From assembly GCA_023846275.1 (NCBI GenBank), contig CM043870.1, forward strand, positions 9,309,527-9,373,526: a stretch of DNA of 64,000 bases, read 5' to 3'. The notes under the pieces are model-generated. The model saw only the letters and a list, made by a program, of their open reading frames with translations. It had not been told where the DNA came from and did not search any database. Of this stretch, positions 26,101 through 37,100 are shown piece by piece. Source of the stretch: Vanilla planifolia. Lineage: Eukaryota; Streptophyta; Magnoliopsida; Asparagales; Orchidaceae. Position numbers and translations under genes: made by a program. Positions within the stretch are counted from its first letter, which is position 1; each line of letters opens with the position of its first letter.

Positions 26101-26962
26101 AATCCTTGTACCCTTCAGAATGACCAGTTTCTGGAATTAAAATTAGGGTAACATTACAATACTAAACATTCTAATCAAACTCGTTGCCACTTTTCTGGGT
26201 AGTATGGCGTTGCGTGATGAATAGTAGTTTCGCATGAATTGACTAGGAATTATAATTATATAGCAGGACATGAACAGAGGTTAAATGGGGTGATTGCAGA
26301 GGAAGCCCAAGGAGCGATTTTACTGCACGTAGATGTTTGAGTATCTTGAAGCCCAAATTAGTTGATGTGGATGGAGATTCGTGGGAAGAGTTGGAGAGTG
26401 TTGATATTAACAATGGTCCTCAGTCTCTGCGCTGGCTTGTTTGGGTAAGCACCGTAGCTCAAATTTTGTGGAGTTTATTCCGTCATTTTATTGTAATTTT
26501 CTGTAGATTTCTTCATTTTGTGCACTGACTCGAAACCTATTTGGCCAGCCAAAGATCGACGAGGAATCAAAACTAAGCTTAGCAAGGGAATCTCCACGCA
26601 TTTGTGTTAACCCACAAGGACCCATCGGCATTGGCGGAGTTCAAGTTCCCGTTGAGGCCCTGCACTCCATACCACTCGACTCTCGCATCGTGGAGGACAT
26701 CAATCCCAAAACGTGGGCGGTCTCGGGAGCATCCCATTTACGAAAAGCTCCCGATGCATCTGTACAGAAACCCGAGATGCCCATAGCAGAAAGGTTTAGG
26801 TTGGCATTCTTGGAGAGGGATGCTCGGTTGGCTCAGAAGAGGGCGAAGAATGTGAGGCAACATAGAAGAAGAGAAGAGAGGGAGTGGTTGATGAGTGACA
26901 CAAGCTCAAAGTCCATCTTTCTTGCCTCTCAGGCAAATAAGCTCCTTTACAACAAAAAATGA
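17195..26962 (+). CDS. RNI-like superfamily leucine-rich-repeat protein
   Basis: Plant protein of the RNI-like (ribonuclease-inhibitor-type LRR) superfamily, related to Arabidopsis At5g21900 and fission yeast Rhp7-type proteins as far as I recall them. Exons: 17195-17338, 18636-18805, 26018-26095, 26300-26444 and 26549-26962. All junctions are GT-AG, all phases fit, total 316 aa. Exon 2 encodes the conserved LLAIARRRQLLNDNVLIALS stretch. Exons 2-3 join to form the LRR unit DISRCDKITVAGVTDVLCHC. Exon 4 has SWEELESVDINNGPQSLRWL. The last exon has AERFRLAFLERDARLAQKRA and a basic tail with HRRREERE. Family members are, to my memory, about 200 residues longer at the N-terminus; here the first ATG in frame is 17195, though the cag/TTTTG at 17211 could instead be a splice acceptor. 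LRR proteins of this type often act as binding scaffolds; a specific role cannot be read from sequence. Confidence 0.85.
17339..18635 (+). other. Intron 1 of the RNI-like gene
   Basis: A 1.3-kb intron with donor gtatgt and acceptor ttgcag. The open frames at 17259-17477 and 17369-17707 start in or run through it and are not genes. Part of it (about 17.86-18.2 kb) is less AT-rich and may be repeat-derived, but I could not classify it. Confidence 0.6.
23181..25041. repeat. Intronic tandem array of 245-265-bp units
   Basis: The anchor gttgtttggctctt recurs at 23253, 23505, 23770, 24035, 24280, 24532 and 24790 (last copy attgtttgggtctt), and the final unit ends near 25041. Seven units are spaced 252, 265, 265, 245, 252, 258 and 252 bp. 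A truncated copy of the anchor precedes them at 23181. The longer units carry an extra catgtttggctaa-type insertion before the anchor. Each unit also includes ttgaattcatcgagttat and gatagatagcattgacat. Units are very similar, so expansion is fairly recent. Confidence 0.92.
25171..25296. repeat. 63-bp tandem duplication
   Basis: The stretch starting gtcacctcttttccagaaat at 25171 is repeated from 25234 with two or three differences. Sixty-three is a multiple of three, so both strands keep an open frame across the pair (25154-25417 plus, 25150-25365 minus), but no family is recognised and the site is inside an intron. Confidence 0.85.
26018..26962 (+). CDS. RNI-like protein, 3' exons (exons 3-5)
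   Basis: Detail for the 3' part of the gene above. Exon 3 (26018-26095) ends tgtgg/gtaag. Exon 4 (26300-26444) begins after attgcag and ends ttgg/gtaag. Exon 5 (26549-26962) begins after ttggccag and ends at TGA after LLYNKK. The final exon is markedly richer in G+C than the surrounding introns, as expected for a functional exon. It encodes the VNPQGPIGIGGVQVPVEALH stretch and the charged C-terminal tail, which may be a coiled or nucleic-acid-binding extension (inference). Confidence 0.88.
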
Positions 26963-28490
26963 TATGATATGTAGATTTGAATTCCTCTATAAGTGTGCAT
27001 TAGAATTTGGCGTCTTCCTTTCATTGGGATGTGACTTATGTGTGGTTTTGGCCTTCGATTTGTGTTGCCTGGGGGTTTACTGTAGCACTTTAAGAACTAC
27101 ACTCTTCGATGTATCGGTAGTCGTTATGCTTGAAAGACTACTTGATATAAATACCCTTCTTTTCTAGGTATAATTTAAATGCCATGTATCGGTTAAGTAA
27201 TTTAGGCGTCGATGGAACTTGGAAATTAATCTTAACTAGCGTAATTTGTTCAAGTTAAATTTAGCGTAGGGAAGTTAATGAAGTTAAATTTTGCGTGATT
27301 TGTTTTATTTAAAATTTAGTTTTTTAAAAGTTCATTTTTGAATATGAAGATAATAAGATTGTGTTATATGATTTTGAATGTTTTTGTAAATTTCGAATTT
27401 ATAGATCAATGAAATGATAAAATGTAATAAATTTTCTTATTTTTCAGGAAAAAAATAATTTAAGTGCAGTCACAAATGGCTCTCGGAGTAGATTACAATT
27501 AACATAATAAACTGTTCCCGTAACATTAAGCCATGCTAATATGCTGTTAGTTAAGAATGGAGGGTATGGAAAAGAAAAATGAAGCCTTTGTTTTTGCTTT
27601 TTGCGTGATTTAGGTTCCTATTTAGAAATAGTGGTTATTCTAAGGATAAATATAAGATTAAAGTTCAGTATATATAGTCTTTTAACTAAATTAGATAATC
27701 ACATGATTGTTGAATACGCTCCAACTAATAAGTTGGCCATCGATCATTTCAACAAACAAATTATTGAAATACACATCAATTCACAAATAAAATAACTATA
27801 TCAAACAAAAACTTAATATAGATGACTATGAAAAGAAACTAAACTAAAATACTATTACTTAAAATGATCTTACATGACAAATAATTTTATAATTAAAACT
27901 ATAAATATAAAATTAAGTCAATTTTTTTTTTAAAAATATTTTACAAGATATCATAAGATTTTTATTGATTTCTTTACAAATAGGTTATGAGATTTTAATT
28001 TGACTAAATCAAAAGAAGACAATAAGTGTAAAGTGATGTCCAACTATCATTGTTATCTTTGAGCTATTTTTAGTATTATTTGGTAAGGATCAATTACTCA
28101 TCAAATAGATAACCAATAAATTATTCTCACAAATAAGAGCTATCACTTATGACAATATTATCATCACATGTTTCTTTTTTTAAAAATATTATATGATTAT
28201 ATAACTAAATTATGTAATTCTTAATCATGTGTGCTTTATAAATTTTTGTTCTTATGAGTATTTTGTAAATTTTGTTTAGTATTTTATATTTAATTTAATA
28301 CTATCTAAATATGGTTTAGTCTTATATATATATGTGTATATATATATATATATATATTTTTTTTTTTTTTAATTTCTAAAATTCGAAATATTATTCTTAA
28401 TCATAAAATTCTAATTTTAATAATATTATTTTAAATACCATAAAATTAAATACTTAAAAATATTTTCATGATTTTATTCACACGAAAAAA
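26963..28490. other. 3' flank and AT-rich intergenic sequence
   Basis: The first 200 bases are probably the 3' UTR of the RNI-like gene. The rest is AT-rich without recognised genes and includes a TA-rich microsatellite at about 28323-28374. Confidence 0.5.
28323..28374. repeat. TA/T microsatellite
   Basis: Runs of (TA)n interrupted by tgtg, followed by a run of about 14 T. Confidence 0.85.
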
Positions 28491-28582
28491 CCACCGCCCA
28501 CTTTGGGTCGCGGTTGCTTGCTTTCTTTGTTCACCTCGCCAGACACGGAGTTCATTTCCTGTACAGTTCTCCCTGATCGTTT

Positions 28583-28866
28583 ATGGATTTAGCGGTAGCG
28601 AGAAGACTGGGTAAGAGGCCTAAGTTTCTCTCGTCCTCGTCCTCGGTTTCGCATCTGTTTCGTTATTCGAGCGTTGGAACCTTGCGTCGCTTCGCTGCGC
28701 TTCTGCCCCTTGGGATTAGGCCTTCATCCCTTTCTTCAACCTTCTCAAGAACAGAGTCGCACATCTGAGCCACCGAGCTACGCATCTGCAACTGTTGCAT
28801 GTCCATGCTCGCGTCGATACTCGGTATTGTTGCCGCTGGTTCTCATGTCTTCAGAGAGGCCTAAGG
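28583..28866 (+). pseudogene. Exon-like block with presequence-like ORF broken by TGA
   Basis: GC-richer than its surroundings. ATG at 28583 opens a 61-codon frame starting MDLAVARRLGKRPKFLSSSS. It is rich in Arg, Ser and Leu and nearly free of acidic residues, like a mitochondrial or plastid targeting presequence. It stops at TGA (28766-28768), but the same frame continues open for 31 codons, including CNCCMSMLASILGIVAAGSH, to TAA at 28862-28864, just before a good donor (cctaag/gtattg at 28867). The layout loosely recalls the small organellar NUCLEAR FUSION DEFECTIVE 6 family, but the match is too weak to name. It may be a functional 61-aa peptide gene, a pseudogene broken by one stop codon, or the 5' UTR exon of a downstream gene such as the spatacsin-like gene. 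Confidence 0.35.
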
Positions 28867-29169
28867 TATTGTTTGGTTTACTTCTGTCATATCTTGGGGT
28901 TTACTTCTGCTATACCTTGGGGTTATTGTCTTTTTTAGCATGAAGTGACTCTATATCTTTTATGCTTGCTACTTCTTTTGAATTTCCTTGGATTTATTGT
29001 GGGCAGGTTTCTGGTTTATTGTTTTCTGTTATTTTTTTTTCTCCTCAGCTGGAGTAGCATGGGTCGGGTATGGCATTTGATAGATTTTTGTTAAACCTCT
29101 TCTTATTGCTTGGAGGCACTATGAATTTGATCTCTCTTCCTGGAACGACATCATTTTTTGTTTTCATTA

Positions 29170-29394
29170 GGATCCATTCAACTAGAAAGAAATATATCCG
29201 GGAGAGAGACTCCATGTTTGACTAGAGTATCTTCACAAGCTATGGGGGAGGATACAGAACAAGAGTGGATGCACAGATCCTGGACTAGTCTTTTTTTGAC
29301 ATTGAATCAGCAGCTTCGCAGGCCTATGTCAGAATGTGGGATAGGGGAACATGGTATAGGCGAACCTTGGAAGGGATACTTGCATGACTTCTAG
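29170..29394 (+). other. Possible second exon after the presequence-like block
   Basis: A tttcattag acceptor at 29161-29169 is followed by a 74-codon open stretch (starting GSIQLERNISGRETPCLT) to TAG at 29394. It needs phase 1 entry, whereas the upstream presequence frame has already terminated, so it is more likely 3' UTR or an alternative exon. No family was recognised. Confidence 0.2.
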
Positions 29395-30443
29395 GATTGT
29401 TGCACTAATCACGTTTGAATTGGAGTTGACGAGATTAATTACTCCACTGAAAGATGCAGTAGTCCCACCTTGTTTGCCCACTTTGAACCAGTTTTAAGTG
29501 CCCAAGTCTTTCCATTATGTTCAACGCCCCCACAACACCTTCCATAGAACTATCCATAAGTACCTCATCTCTGCCTATTCAACAATATGAGTAACATTGC
29601 TTACTGACCCATCAATGTTAAGTTTGATACTTCTTCTGTTAAATTCCAATTAATGTTCTTTTCATTGTTTGTTGATGCACCTATTGGTATTTATTAATGG
29701 GGATGAAACATGCCAAGGACTTAATGTTTTGAAGTGGAAAGATTTATGACTAGCTAGTGTTAAAGATGATAGCATCAATTCTTGCTAACATGCAAAATCC
29801 TATGAACAAGGCATGATCTTAGTAGGAATCGACTCTCTTTCTAGTGGTTCACATGGTGGACTCGAGAGACGCTCTTATAGATCTTTAAGATCTTGAAAAA
29901 GACTTAAAAAGAGGAGACTATTTTTAATTTCACATATGGACAACATCATTGGAATAAAAAAGGATGGTTGTACTTGTATTGATTGGTCTTGAAAACTTCT
30001 CTTTATGGACATCTTTGCTTCTTCATCTTTGAAGAAAGTAATGTGTGCACAATTGAAAGCTATACTTTGCTCAACTCCTTTTGTCCCCTTGACAATTTTT
30101 TTTCTTGTTGGTGGTTGTCAATCAATATCTTAAGTGCAATGAGAAAAGTTTGAACATATGTTTGGAGGAATGATAGAAGCATAGGTTTTGCATGCATAAT
30201 TGCAGCCATGGAGAACTTGGAGGGGAATATATCTTTATGACGTCCACTCTCCCACGTGCATATCTTGTTTAAATGCATGCCTATGACAGCTAGTTCTACA
30301 CTACTCTTATATCTTGTACTTAAGTCTATTATGATCCACAAACTGGAGAAATTATTGGGCATATTAAGGACTTCCACACCTCCATATCTTGTTTTAGATT
30401 TTCTCTGCACATTCATTTCTTAGAAGTAGATTATAGGTTAAAT
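29395..30443. other. Unclassified intergenic sequence
   Basis: No recognised gene. A 118-codon minus-strand frame (30060-30416) abuts the LTR element but shows no motif of any retrotransposon protein or other family that I know. Confidence 0.35.
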
Positions 30444-31078
30444 TGATCTATGATCCTTTGTCACAAGTCTTCTTAGGAGGTAAACCCACTCTTATTAGGA
30501 ATTCTCGGGAGCAATATTTGAAGTAGAATGTGAAAGTAATAGGAAATAGAAAAATGTTTGCAAAAGGATTCTTCTTGATGTTACAATGCCCTTAATTTTA
30601 TAGGATCAAGGAATAGAAACACGCCATGTGTGAAATAATTTAGGGATTATAGAGAATTTGAAAAAAGAAATAAAGATACAAAAGAATTAAACTAAATTGT
30701 TAAACTATTCAATTACTATGGAAATAAGTGAAAACTTAAGGGGATGCTTCTTTACATAAATTAGATAACTAGGAGTAGAACCAATCATAATTGAGAATTG
30801 AACTTGCTTGTACCTCTTAGGAAGAAGTCCCTTTTAACACCTTAAAAGTCATATGGTGTTTACATTAGCAAATGAAATCAAAATACATGTCAATACATAT
30901 TTTAGGAATTGTCTAACTTAGAGTAAGAAAATGATCAAAATATGCTTCAAAACCCTTTATAATAATCTTAATCACATGTTGAATACGTTGAAGGTGAAAT
31001 CCCATGATATGGAGCAATATAGGATATTAATCTAACAACAGTAGTGTTTTGATCCAAGTTGGCAAATTAGGATTTTCT
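30444..31078 (-). repeat. 3' LTR of the gag-only element
   Basis: Aligns along its length with 33438-34072. Shared words include ctttgtcacaagtc near the left end, ggggatgc, acctcttag, aaatcaaaatacaagtca-like and ccatgatatgga. Divergence is substantial, so the insertion is old. Confidence 0.7.
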
Positions 31079-33437
31079 CGGTTCCCTCACTTATATAGAA
31101 TTAGATGATCTGATTTATCTTAATCTGATTATCTCTCAATGTTTTCTCCATTGGAATCGAATATTGATTGCGTTTTCTACCTTTAATTGTTGAAAACTCA
31201 TCTTTGTGAGACGGTTTGACATATGTTATAATATGGTTTAGTTGGGGATTAGGCAATTTAATGCATCTCGTTAGATGATCCAATTGATTCCTCCTATGCT
31301 ATTTGAGAAAAGAGTTTTTTGTAGGATGGCTTGATCACCTTTCGAATGGGTGATTATGAATTAGATTGTTCGATGTCCTAGTTGAAAGACCTTGTGTGTG
31401 TAATTTGTTTTCTTTTGTTTTGCTTCACTATTTTCCATGAACTTGTTTTAGATGATCATAATATTATGTTGACTCTATTCCTTTGATTATATGCCCTCAT
31501 AATCAAAGAGGGGATTCTCTCTTGTATGTTGAATAATTGTGGATGAAGTAGCTCCAAGCCACATTGCATTTTTGAAACTCTCTTTGATATTCTCTTACCA
31601 ATGTGGTATTTTCTTACAACAAAACATTGGGTAGAAAGCTCTCTATTCATGCTATTGATTTTGGAAATTGTGTAATAGTATACTCGCTAAATTCATTTGT
31701 TGGAATTACCAAATCAACCCACTCGATGGAGGATTGTGGCCATTTTAGTAAGTGAGCAGTATTCTTCCTCTCTACTTAGAGAGGCTTCTCCTTCATTGGC
31801 TTTGCCTTTGTTGGAATTTTCTTATAAAACATGTTTTTAGAAAGCAAACTACATACTTTCTTACGTCCAAGCACTTGAGGACTATTTTTTTACCAGGTAG
31901 AGGATATTATCCTCTATGAGAAAATGCTTATGATTTTGACAATAGTAGATGACTTTTCTATCCACAAATAACGGCTTGTAAACATAATACTGCAAATATC
32001 AAGGTGTGTCACATTGTTGATAATTTCATCAATAAAATCACCCAAAATGGCAAATGTAATGATGAATTGTATCGTCATCTCATGTGGCATATCATTAAAA
32101 ATCCATCCAAGTTATACAAAATTAAATGTGAGTCATGTTGTCAAATCTAGTTCCTGCACGAGGCTATCAGAACATTGGTTGGTTGAATATCCTGCATTGG
32201 TGATTACTTTTACCAGCTTTCCTTTGATGTGTAAAGTTCCTTTCTACTCAACAATAGATTTTTTCTTTCCTTTTCCTCATCAAAGCAAGGCTAGTATCTA
32301 TGGCTTTTAGTCCTTTCACAGCTATTTATCCTGCAAAACCATGCTTGGTTCTCTTCTTTGACTATCTCTCCCTTTTTAGTTCAAGTTGGAGTTCCCAAAA
32401 TCTCTCCTTGGCATGTCTATGCTGCTTTCTATGGTCGCAAATTTATCTAGAATCTCTTGTAGTAGAAGAATTAGGTTTAGAATTCTTTCTATTCTTCTCA
32501 TCATTCCCATTTTTGTTGCTGTTGTTTTTGTTATGAGGCTGCACTTTTTCTTCCTTTTTATTTGTGTTTCTCGATTAATATGATAGATGAACTTGCTTGA
32601 TTAATTGTTGAGATGGTTGAAAAGTTCGATTTGGTGGCTAGATGCACGTACAAGATAGAGATGTAGATCCCCAGTATGGATTGATTGTTGAAACTCTCAC
32701 CAAGCATCACTACTTGTTGGCAGAACTCAAAGTGTACACTTTTATAGGTTATCCTTAGCATTGTCTCAAATTGTGTTAACTTTTCTTATATTCTTTTTCA
32801 TATCTCATGGAATTGAACACTTCTCACATGAGTTTTTTTGATTTGCTTTACTACATCTATGTATTGCTATTGAGAGTAAAAGGGCATTCCATCATGCTAT
32901 GGCATGATGATTGAGTTTAATGTGTACAAAGGGCAACATTATTCTGATTGGTATAACCATATTCTTGAATTGATCTAGTTAACAATCCAACTTCTCATTA
33001 TTCATCTCCTTGTCATAGTTCATTTTTGGCTTTGACCATTAATGCTTTGGCTTAAATTTCTACATTCTAAAGAGTGATGATGTCAAAGTTATTTCATCCA
33101 ACATGAGGAACCTCAAGTTGGACCTACACCTTGGCCATTCTTTATGCTCTATTTTCTCAATTAGGAACCTACTTTGTTGTTAAGGCACAACAACCTCTAT
33201 TGGATGTTATTAGTTAATAATCTCCATCAACATTTGAATTTTCTAGGTAATTGCTATGAAATATGATTCTTATGTTGTGGGAGTCTCTTCTACTTCGGCC
33301 TTCTTCCCCTTCTTTGATGCCACTAATTGAACTGCAATCTAAATCTCAATTGCTATGAAACTATAGCACATAATTCTATTAGAATCATGACATGCCATTG
33401 CCTTCACAAATGTTGAAAAGAAGGCTTTAATACTAAT

Positions 33438-34072
33438 TGGATACAAGCTCTTTTGTCACAAGTCACTTTAAGAAATAAGTTGCACATTGACGAAGACTTG
33501 CCAAAGGTCACCTTGGAAGTAGAATGCAAAAATAATTGGATATAGAAGAATCTTTACGTAAGAATTCTTCTTCCTGCTACGACACTCAATCTAAGGAGAT
33601 CAAGGAACTTAAAACACTCAGCACATAGGTAACAGTTTAGACATTGTATAATTTGAAGTAAAAAAGAAGAGATGTGGAAGAAATTGAACTATATTGTTGG
33701 ACTCTTTATTTAGTATGGAAAGAAGTTAAAATTAAAGGGGGATGCACCATTATATAAGCTTGGTAATTAGGAGCAAATCTGATTGGATTAGGACTAAAGT
33801 GCTCTCTACCTCTTAGTGGGGACCCTTTTTTATAGCTTGAAGGGTTCTAGGGCATTTATATTAACAAATAAAATCAAAATACAAGTCACCATAGATGTTA
33901 AGGGATTCTTAAGCTTGAAGTCTGAACATGATCCAAATCTTAGATCAAAACCCTTTGATAATGCTCTCAATTAGTTATTGTATATATTGGATCCATGATA
34001 TGGATGCAATAATTGAAGATTTAATCCCATAGTAGTGGTGTTCAGATCTAAGGTGTCAAACCTGTATTTTCA
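33438..34072 (-). repeat. 5' LTR of the gag-only element
   Basis: Starts TGG two bases after the primer-site complement, as is usual for plant elements, and ends near CA at 34071-34072. Mate of 30444-31078. Confidence 0.7.
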
Positions 34073-34149
34073 TGGTTAGATTGTCTGTATAAAATCATTG
34101 TCAGCATAAACAATCAAGATGATTTTTTTTCATTTTCTAGTCTTTTTGA

Positions 34150-35390
34150 TAAAAGGAGGGGTGGGGGTTGTGGGCTTATGTTTGGCCTACCCTTGCATAT
34201 ATCCATGTTGTGTCATAAAAATTTTAAACCAAACTTTTCAAGTTTTATGTGGTTGTTTTAAATTATATAGAGATTTTCTTAGTTTACACATGTTGCCCAA
34301 TCATTTTGTGCTTCAAAACGTAGTGGAGCCATTTAAGAAAAACATTTTTGTTGCTCATTAGGCAAAGTTTTCAAAATCTAGAATTGCAAGCAATGATTAT
34401 AATAAAATTAAATTTTGATATTAGAATGAAGGTTTTTGCATTATCCATTTCTTAGGTTTTAAGTGAATTTTGAGCAACTTGCTAACCTTATCTCAATCTT
34501 ACCATTTTAACTTAGCAATAATGACATATTTCCCAACAACCACCTTATCAACCTTACCATTTGGGAGAAGGGGGGGCGTTATGTTTGGTCTACCCTTACA
34601 TATATCCATGTTGTGTCATAAAAATTTTAAGTCAAGTTTTTCAAATTTTTGTGGTTGTTTCAAATTATATAGAGATTTTCTTAGTTTACACACCTTGCCC
34701 AATCATTTTGTGCTTCAAAACCTTTTGGAGCCATTTAAGAAAAACATTTTTGATGCTCGTTAGGCAATGTTTTTAAAATTTAGAATTACAAGCAATGATC
34801 AGAGAGTTATAATAGAGTTAAATTTTGATATTGTAATGAAGGTTTTTGCATTATCCATTTCTTAGATTTTAAGTGAATTTTGAACAACTTTCTTAATTTA
34901 TCTCAACCTTATCATTTGAACTTAGCAATAATGATATATTTCCCAACAACCACCTTATCAACCTTACCATTTGTGGGAAGAGGGGGAGGGGCTATGGGGT
35001 TATGTTTGGCCTGTCCTTGCATATATTCATGTTGTGTCATAAAAATTTTAAACCAAGTTTTTCAAGTTTTATGTGGTATATAGAGATTTTCTTAGTTTAC
35101 ACACCTTGCCCAATCATTTTGTGCTTGAAAACCTTGTGGAGCCATTTAAGAAAAACATTTTTGATGCTCATTAGGCAAAGTTTTGAAATTCTAGAATTGC
35201 AAGTAATGATCAAAGTTATAATAGAATTAAATTTTGATATTGGAATGAAGGTTTTTGCATTATCCATTTCTTAGGTTTTATGTGAATTTTGAGCACCTTG
35301 CTAACCTTATCTCAACCTTACCATTTGAATTTAGCAATAATGACATAGTTCCCAACAACCACCTTATCAACCTTACTATGTAGAGCCTTA
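34150..35390. repeat. Three-copy tandem repeat, 0.40-0.42 kb unit
   Basis: The anchor ttatgtttgg occurs at 34176, 34579 and 35000. Units include atatatccatgttgtgtcat, ttgcccaatcattttgtgct, gagccatttaagaaaaacat and ccaacaaccaccttatcaac. Copies are close in sequence. Open frames of 67-97 codons in all three copies shift relative to each other and include G-run slippage, so they are not treated as genes. The array begins only about 80 bp past the LTR element. Confidence 0.9.
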
Positions 35391-35950
35391 TGAACATGTT
35401 TAAGTATTTGTGCTTTGTCCACTTTGGAAGTGATTGCCTTTTACTTATGGGATATTTTAGAATAAGATAGGTAATATGAGATGGGTTGTTTGATATAATA
35501 TTTTTCCTCTCTTCTTGATTGTAATTAGAAGTTCAAAATTATCATTCATTTTCTCACAAACAACACATGTATCCATATCTTTTCATCTACACTTGATGGA
35601 TTTAGTTGGGATTTGATATTTCGATTTCAATAAAAGCTGATATCTTCTTGAATGAACAAAGATTTTTTTTGTTTTGTTGTTGGTTGTTTCCTTTGTCTTG
35701 AAACTTGGATAGGCTCAACTTGATCTATGAAACAGGTAATAAGGTCCATGGAAATGCTAGGATTAAGAAGTATGGTTGGCATGATTATGGAGGATTCTCA
35801 ATAGTTTTTTTTTCCACAAGAATTCTTCTTTGACAAGAAAGAATTTTGTTGACAAGTGTGTTCAACAATAAATGAAATCTCTTAAAAAACAAAGAAACAC
35901 TTATAGCAATGATGATATGTATAGGTGAGTAGCCTAACAACATTAAGGCT
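35391..35950. other. Unclassified AT-rich sequence
   Basis: Lies between the three-copy array and the copia integrase fragment. It may be further decayed copia sequence, but I could not match it firmly. Confidence 0.3.
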
Positions 35951-37100
35951 AATTGCTTTTGGATTTGGTTTTACATATTTGGCTATTGATTATGGATAAA
36001 AGCTGTGCATCCAAATACTTGGATTGGAAGATAATTTTGAATTTTAAAATTAGGAAATTTTGAGTGTAGAAGGTTAAGGCCTATGGTATTGGAGCACATT
36101 GGATGGTAAATAGTTTGTGAGGTAAGCTAAAGTAAAGATTGTGTTTGCCAAATAAGGATTTGTTATATGGCTTTTAAACATGATAATATGTGAGAAGATG
36201 AACTTAATTGTCTTTGTTTTTTTTGTGCTTCCTATAGTTTGGTTATTGGTTATGGATAAAAGCCACATTGAAATACATGGATTGGAAGATAGTTGTGAAT
36301 TCGAAAATAAGGAAAATTGGAGTGTAAAATGTAATGGATGGTTCTTGAGTACCTTGGATGGTTAATGATTTATATAGTAGGACAAATTAAGGATTGCTTT
36401 TTCTTAGTAAATATTTGGTATATGGCTAGTAAACATGATGGACCAGATTACTTTCAAAAAGATAGCAATTTTTTCATTCAATGTTGAAATGTTCAATCAC
36501 ATAAGCTTTGTAAAATTTATCCATATTTCATATGTTACTTGAAAAAAGTTCATGTAAAAAGTTGCCTATGCAATGAATGTGAATTGAAGATGAAAAGATG
36601 TTTGTGTGACTATGAACAATATGCTTATTTCTTATTTCTTCTTCATAAGATTGATCTAAATTATGTGAGAATGATCATCTATGAATATAAGAAATCAAAG
36701 ATTCTCAAATGAGTTAAGTGTGCAAGATGGTTCCCAACATCATTGTTGATAAGGTGAAATGGATTAGAAGGTTTATTGAGTAAAAATGATGATTATTGCA
36801 AGATACGTTGGCACAAATATGAGGATCACATTTGAATGAAAAAAAGATCTTTATTAATAAAAATGTGAATACAAATATTTTGGATGGACTTGGGTGACCG
36901 AGGAGTTTATGGTACATCCTTATGCTAATGTTGGTTATGTTAGAGTCACATAATTGATTTGTTAATGCCTGAGAGATAGTTAGGATCTTATTGCAACTCA
37001 GCATTCACAGTCACGCTTCTCAAAGAAATAATAAAAATAAAAATGCAAAGACAAAAGTTTCATCATAGGTTTTAAATGCTTGGTAATTTTACTAAAAAAA
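35950..37100 (-). mobile_element. Ty1/copia fragment, pre-integrase and integrase
   Basis: Minus-strand translation shows a pre-integrase stretch with MYHKLLGHPSPSKI (near 36.9 kb), matching the HRRLGHPS motif of copia elements. It is followed by FLIFIDDHSHIIWINLMKKK-like sequence at about 36.6 kb (integrase core start) and then a LINRMPSKVL-type region (INH-PSKVL). That last region is present twice, at about 36.3-36.4 kb and 36.07-36.17 kb, because of a local 260-bp duplication. Stops and frameshifts throughout show it is inactive. No LTRs were found. Confidence 0.65.
35960..36450. repeat. 260-bp tandem duplication in the copia fragment
   Basis: tatggataaaagc occurs at 35991 and 36251, followed in both copies by a tggattggaaga stretch and a ttggatggt stretch. 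It duplicates the integrase PSKVL region. Confidence 0.75.

Larger units (their letters stand above)
30444..34072 (-). mobile_element. Gag-only LTR retrotransposon, probably non-autonomous
   Basis: Two diverged direct repeats of about 635 bp (30444-31078 and 33438-34072) flank 2.36 kb. Just inside the right repeat, the plus strand reads ggctttaatacta (33423-33435), close to the complement of an initiator-Met-tRNA primer site, so the element runs on the minus strand. About 1 kb downstream of that site, minus-strand codons near 32.40-32.45 kb give a decayed zinc knuckle with CDH and HAKERFWELQLELK, in which the second Cys and Gly of a CCHC box are lost. No RT, RNase H or integrase motif fits in the remaining 1.3 kb, so it looks like a gag-only or internally deleted element. 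The word GGTTA occurs within a few bases of both outer ends and may be the target duplication. Confidence 0.7.

Noticed and set aside
30060..30416. 118-codon minus-strand frame
   Set aside because: Lies outside the LTR pair and matches no protein family I know; not supported as a gene.
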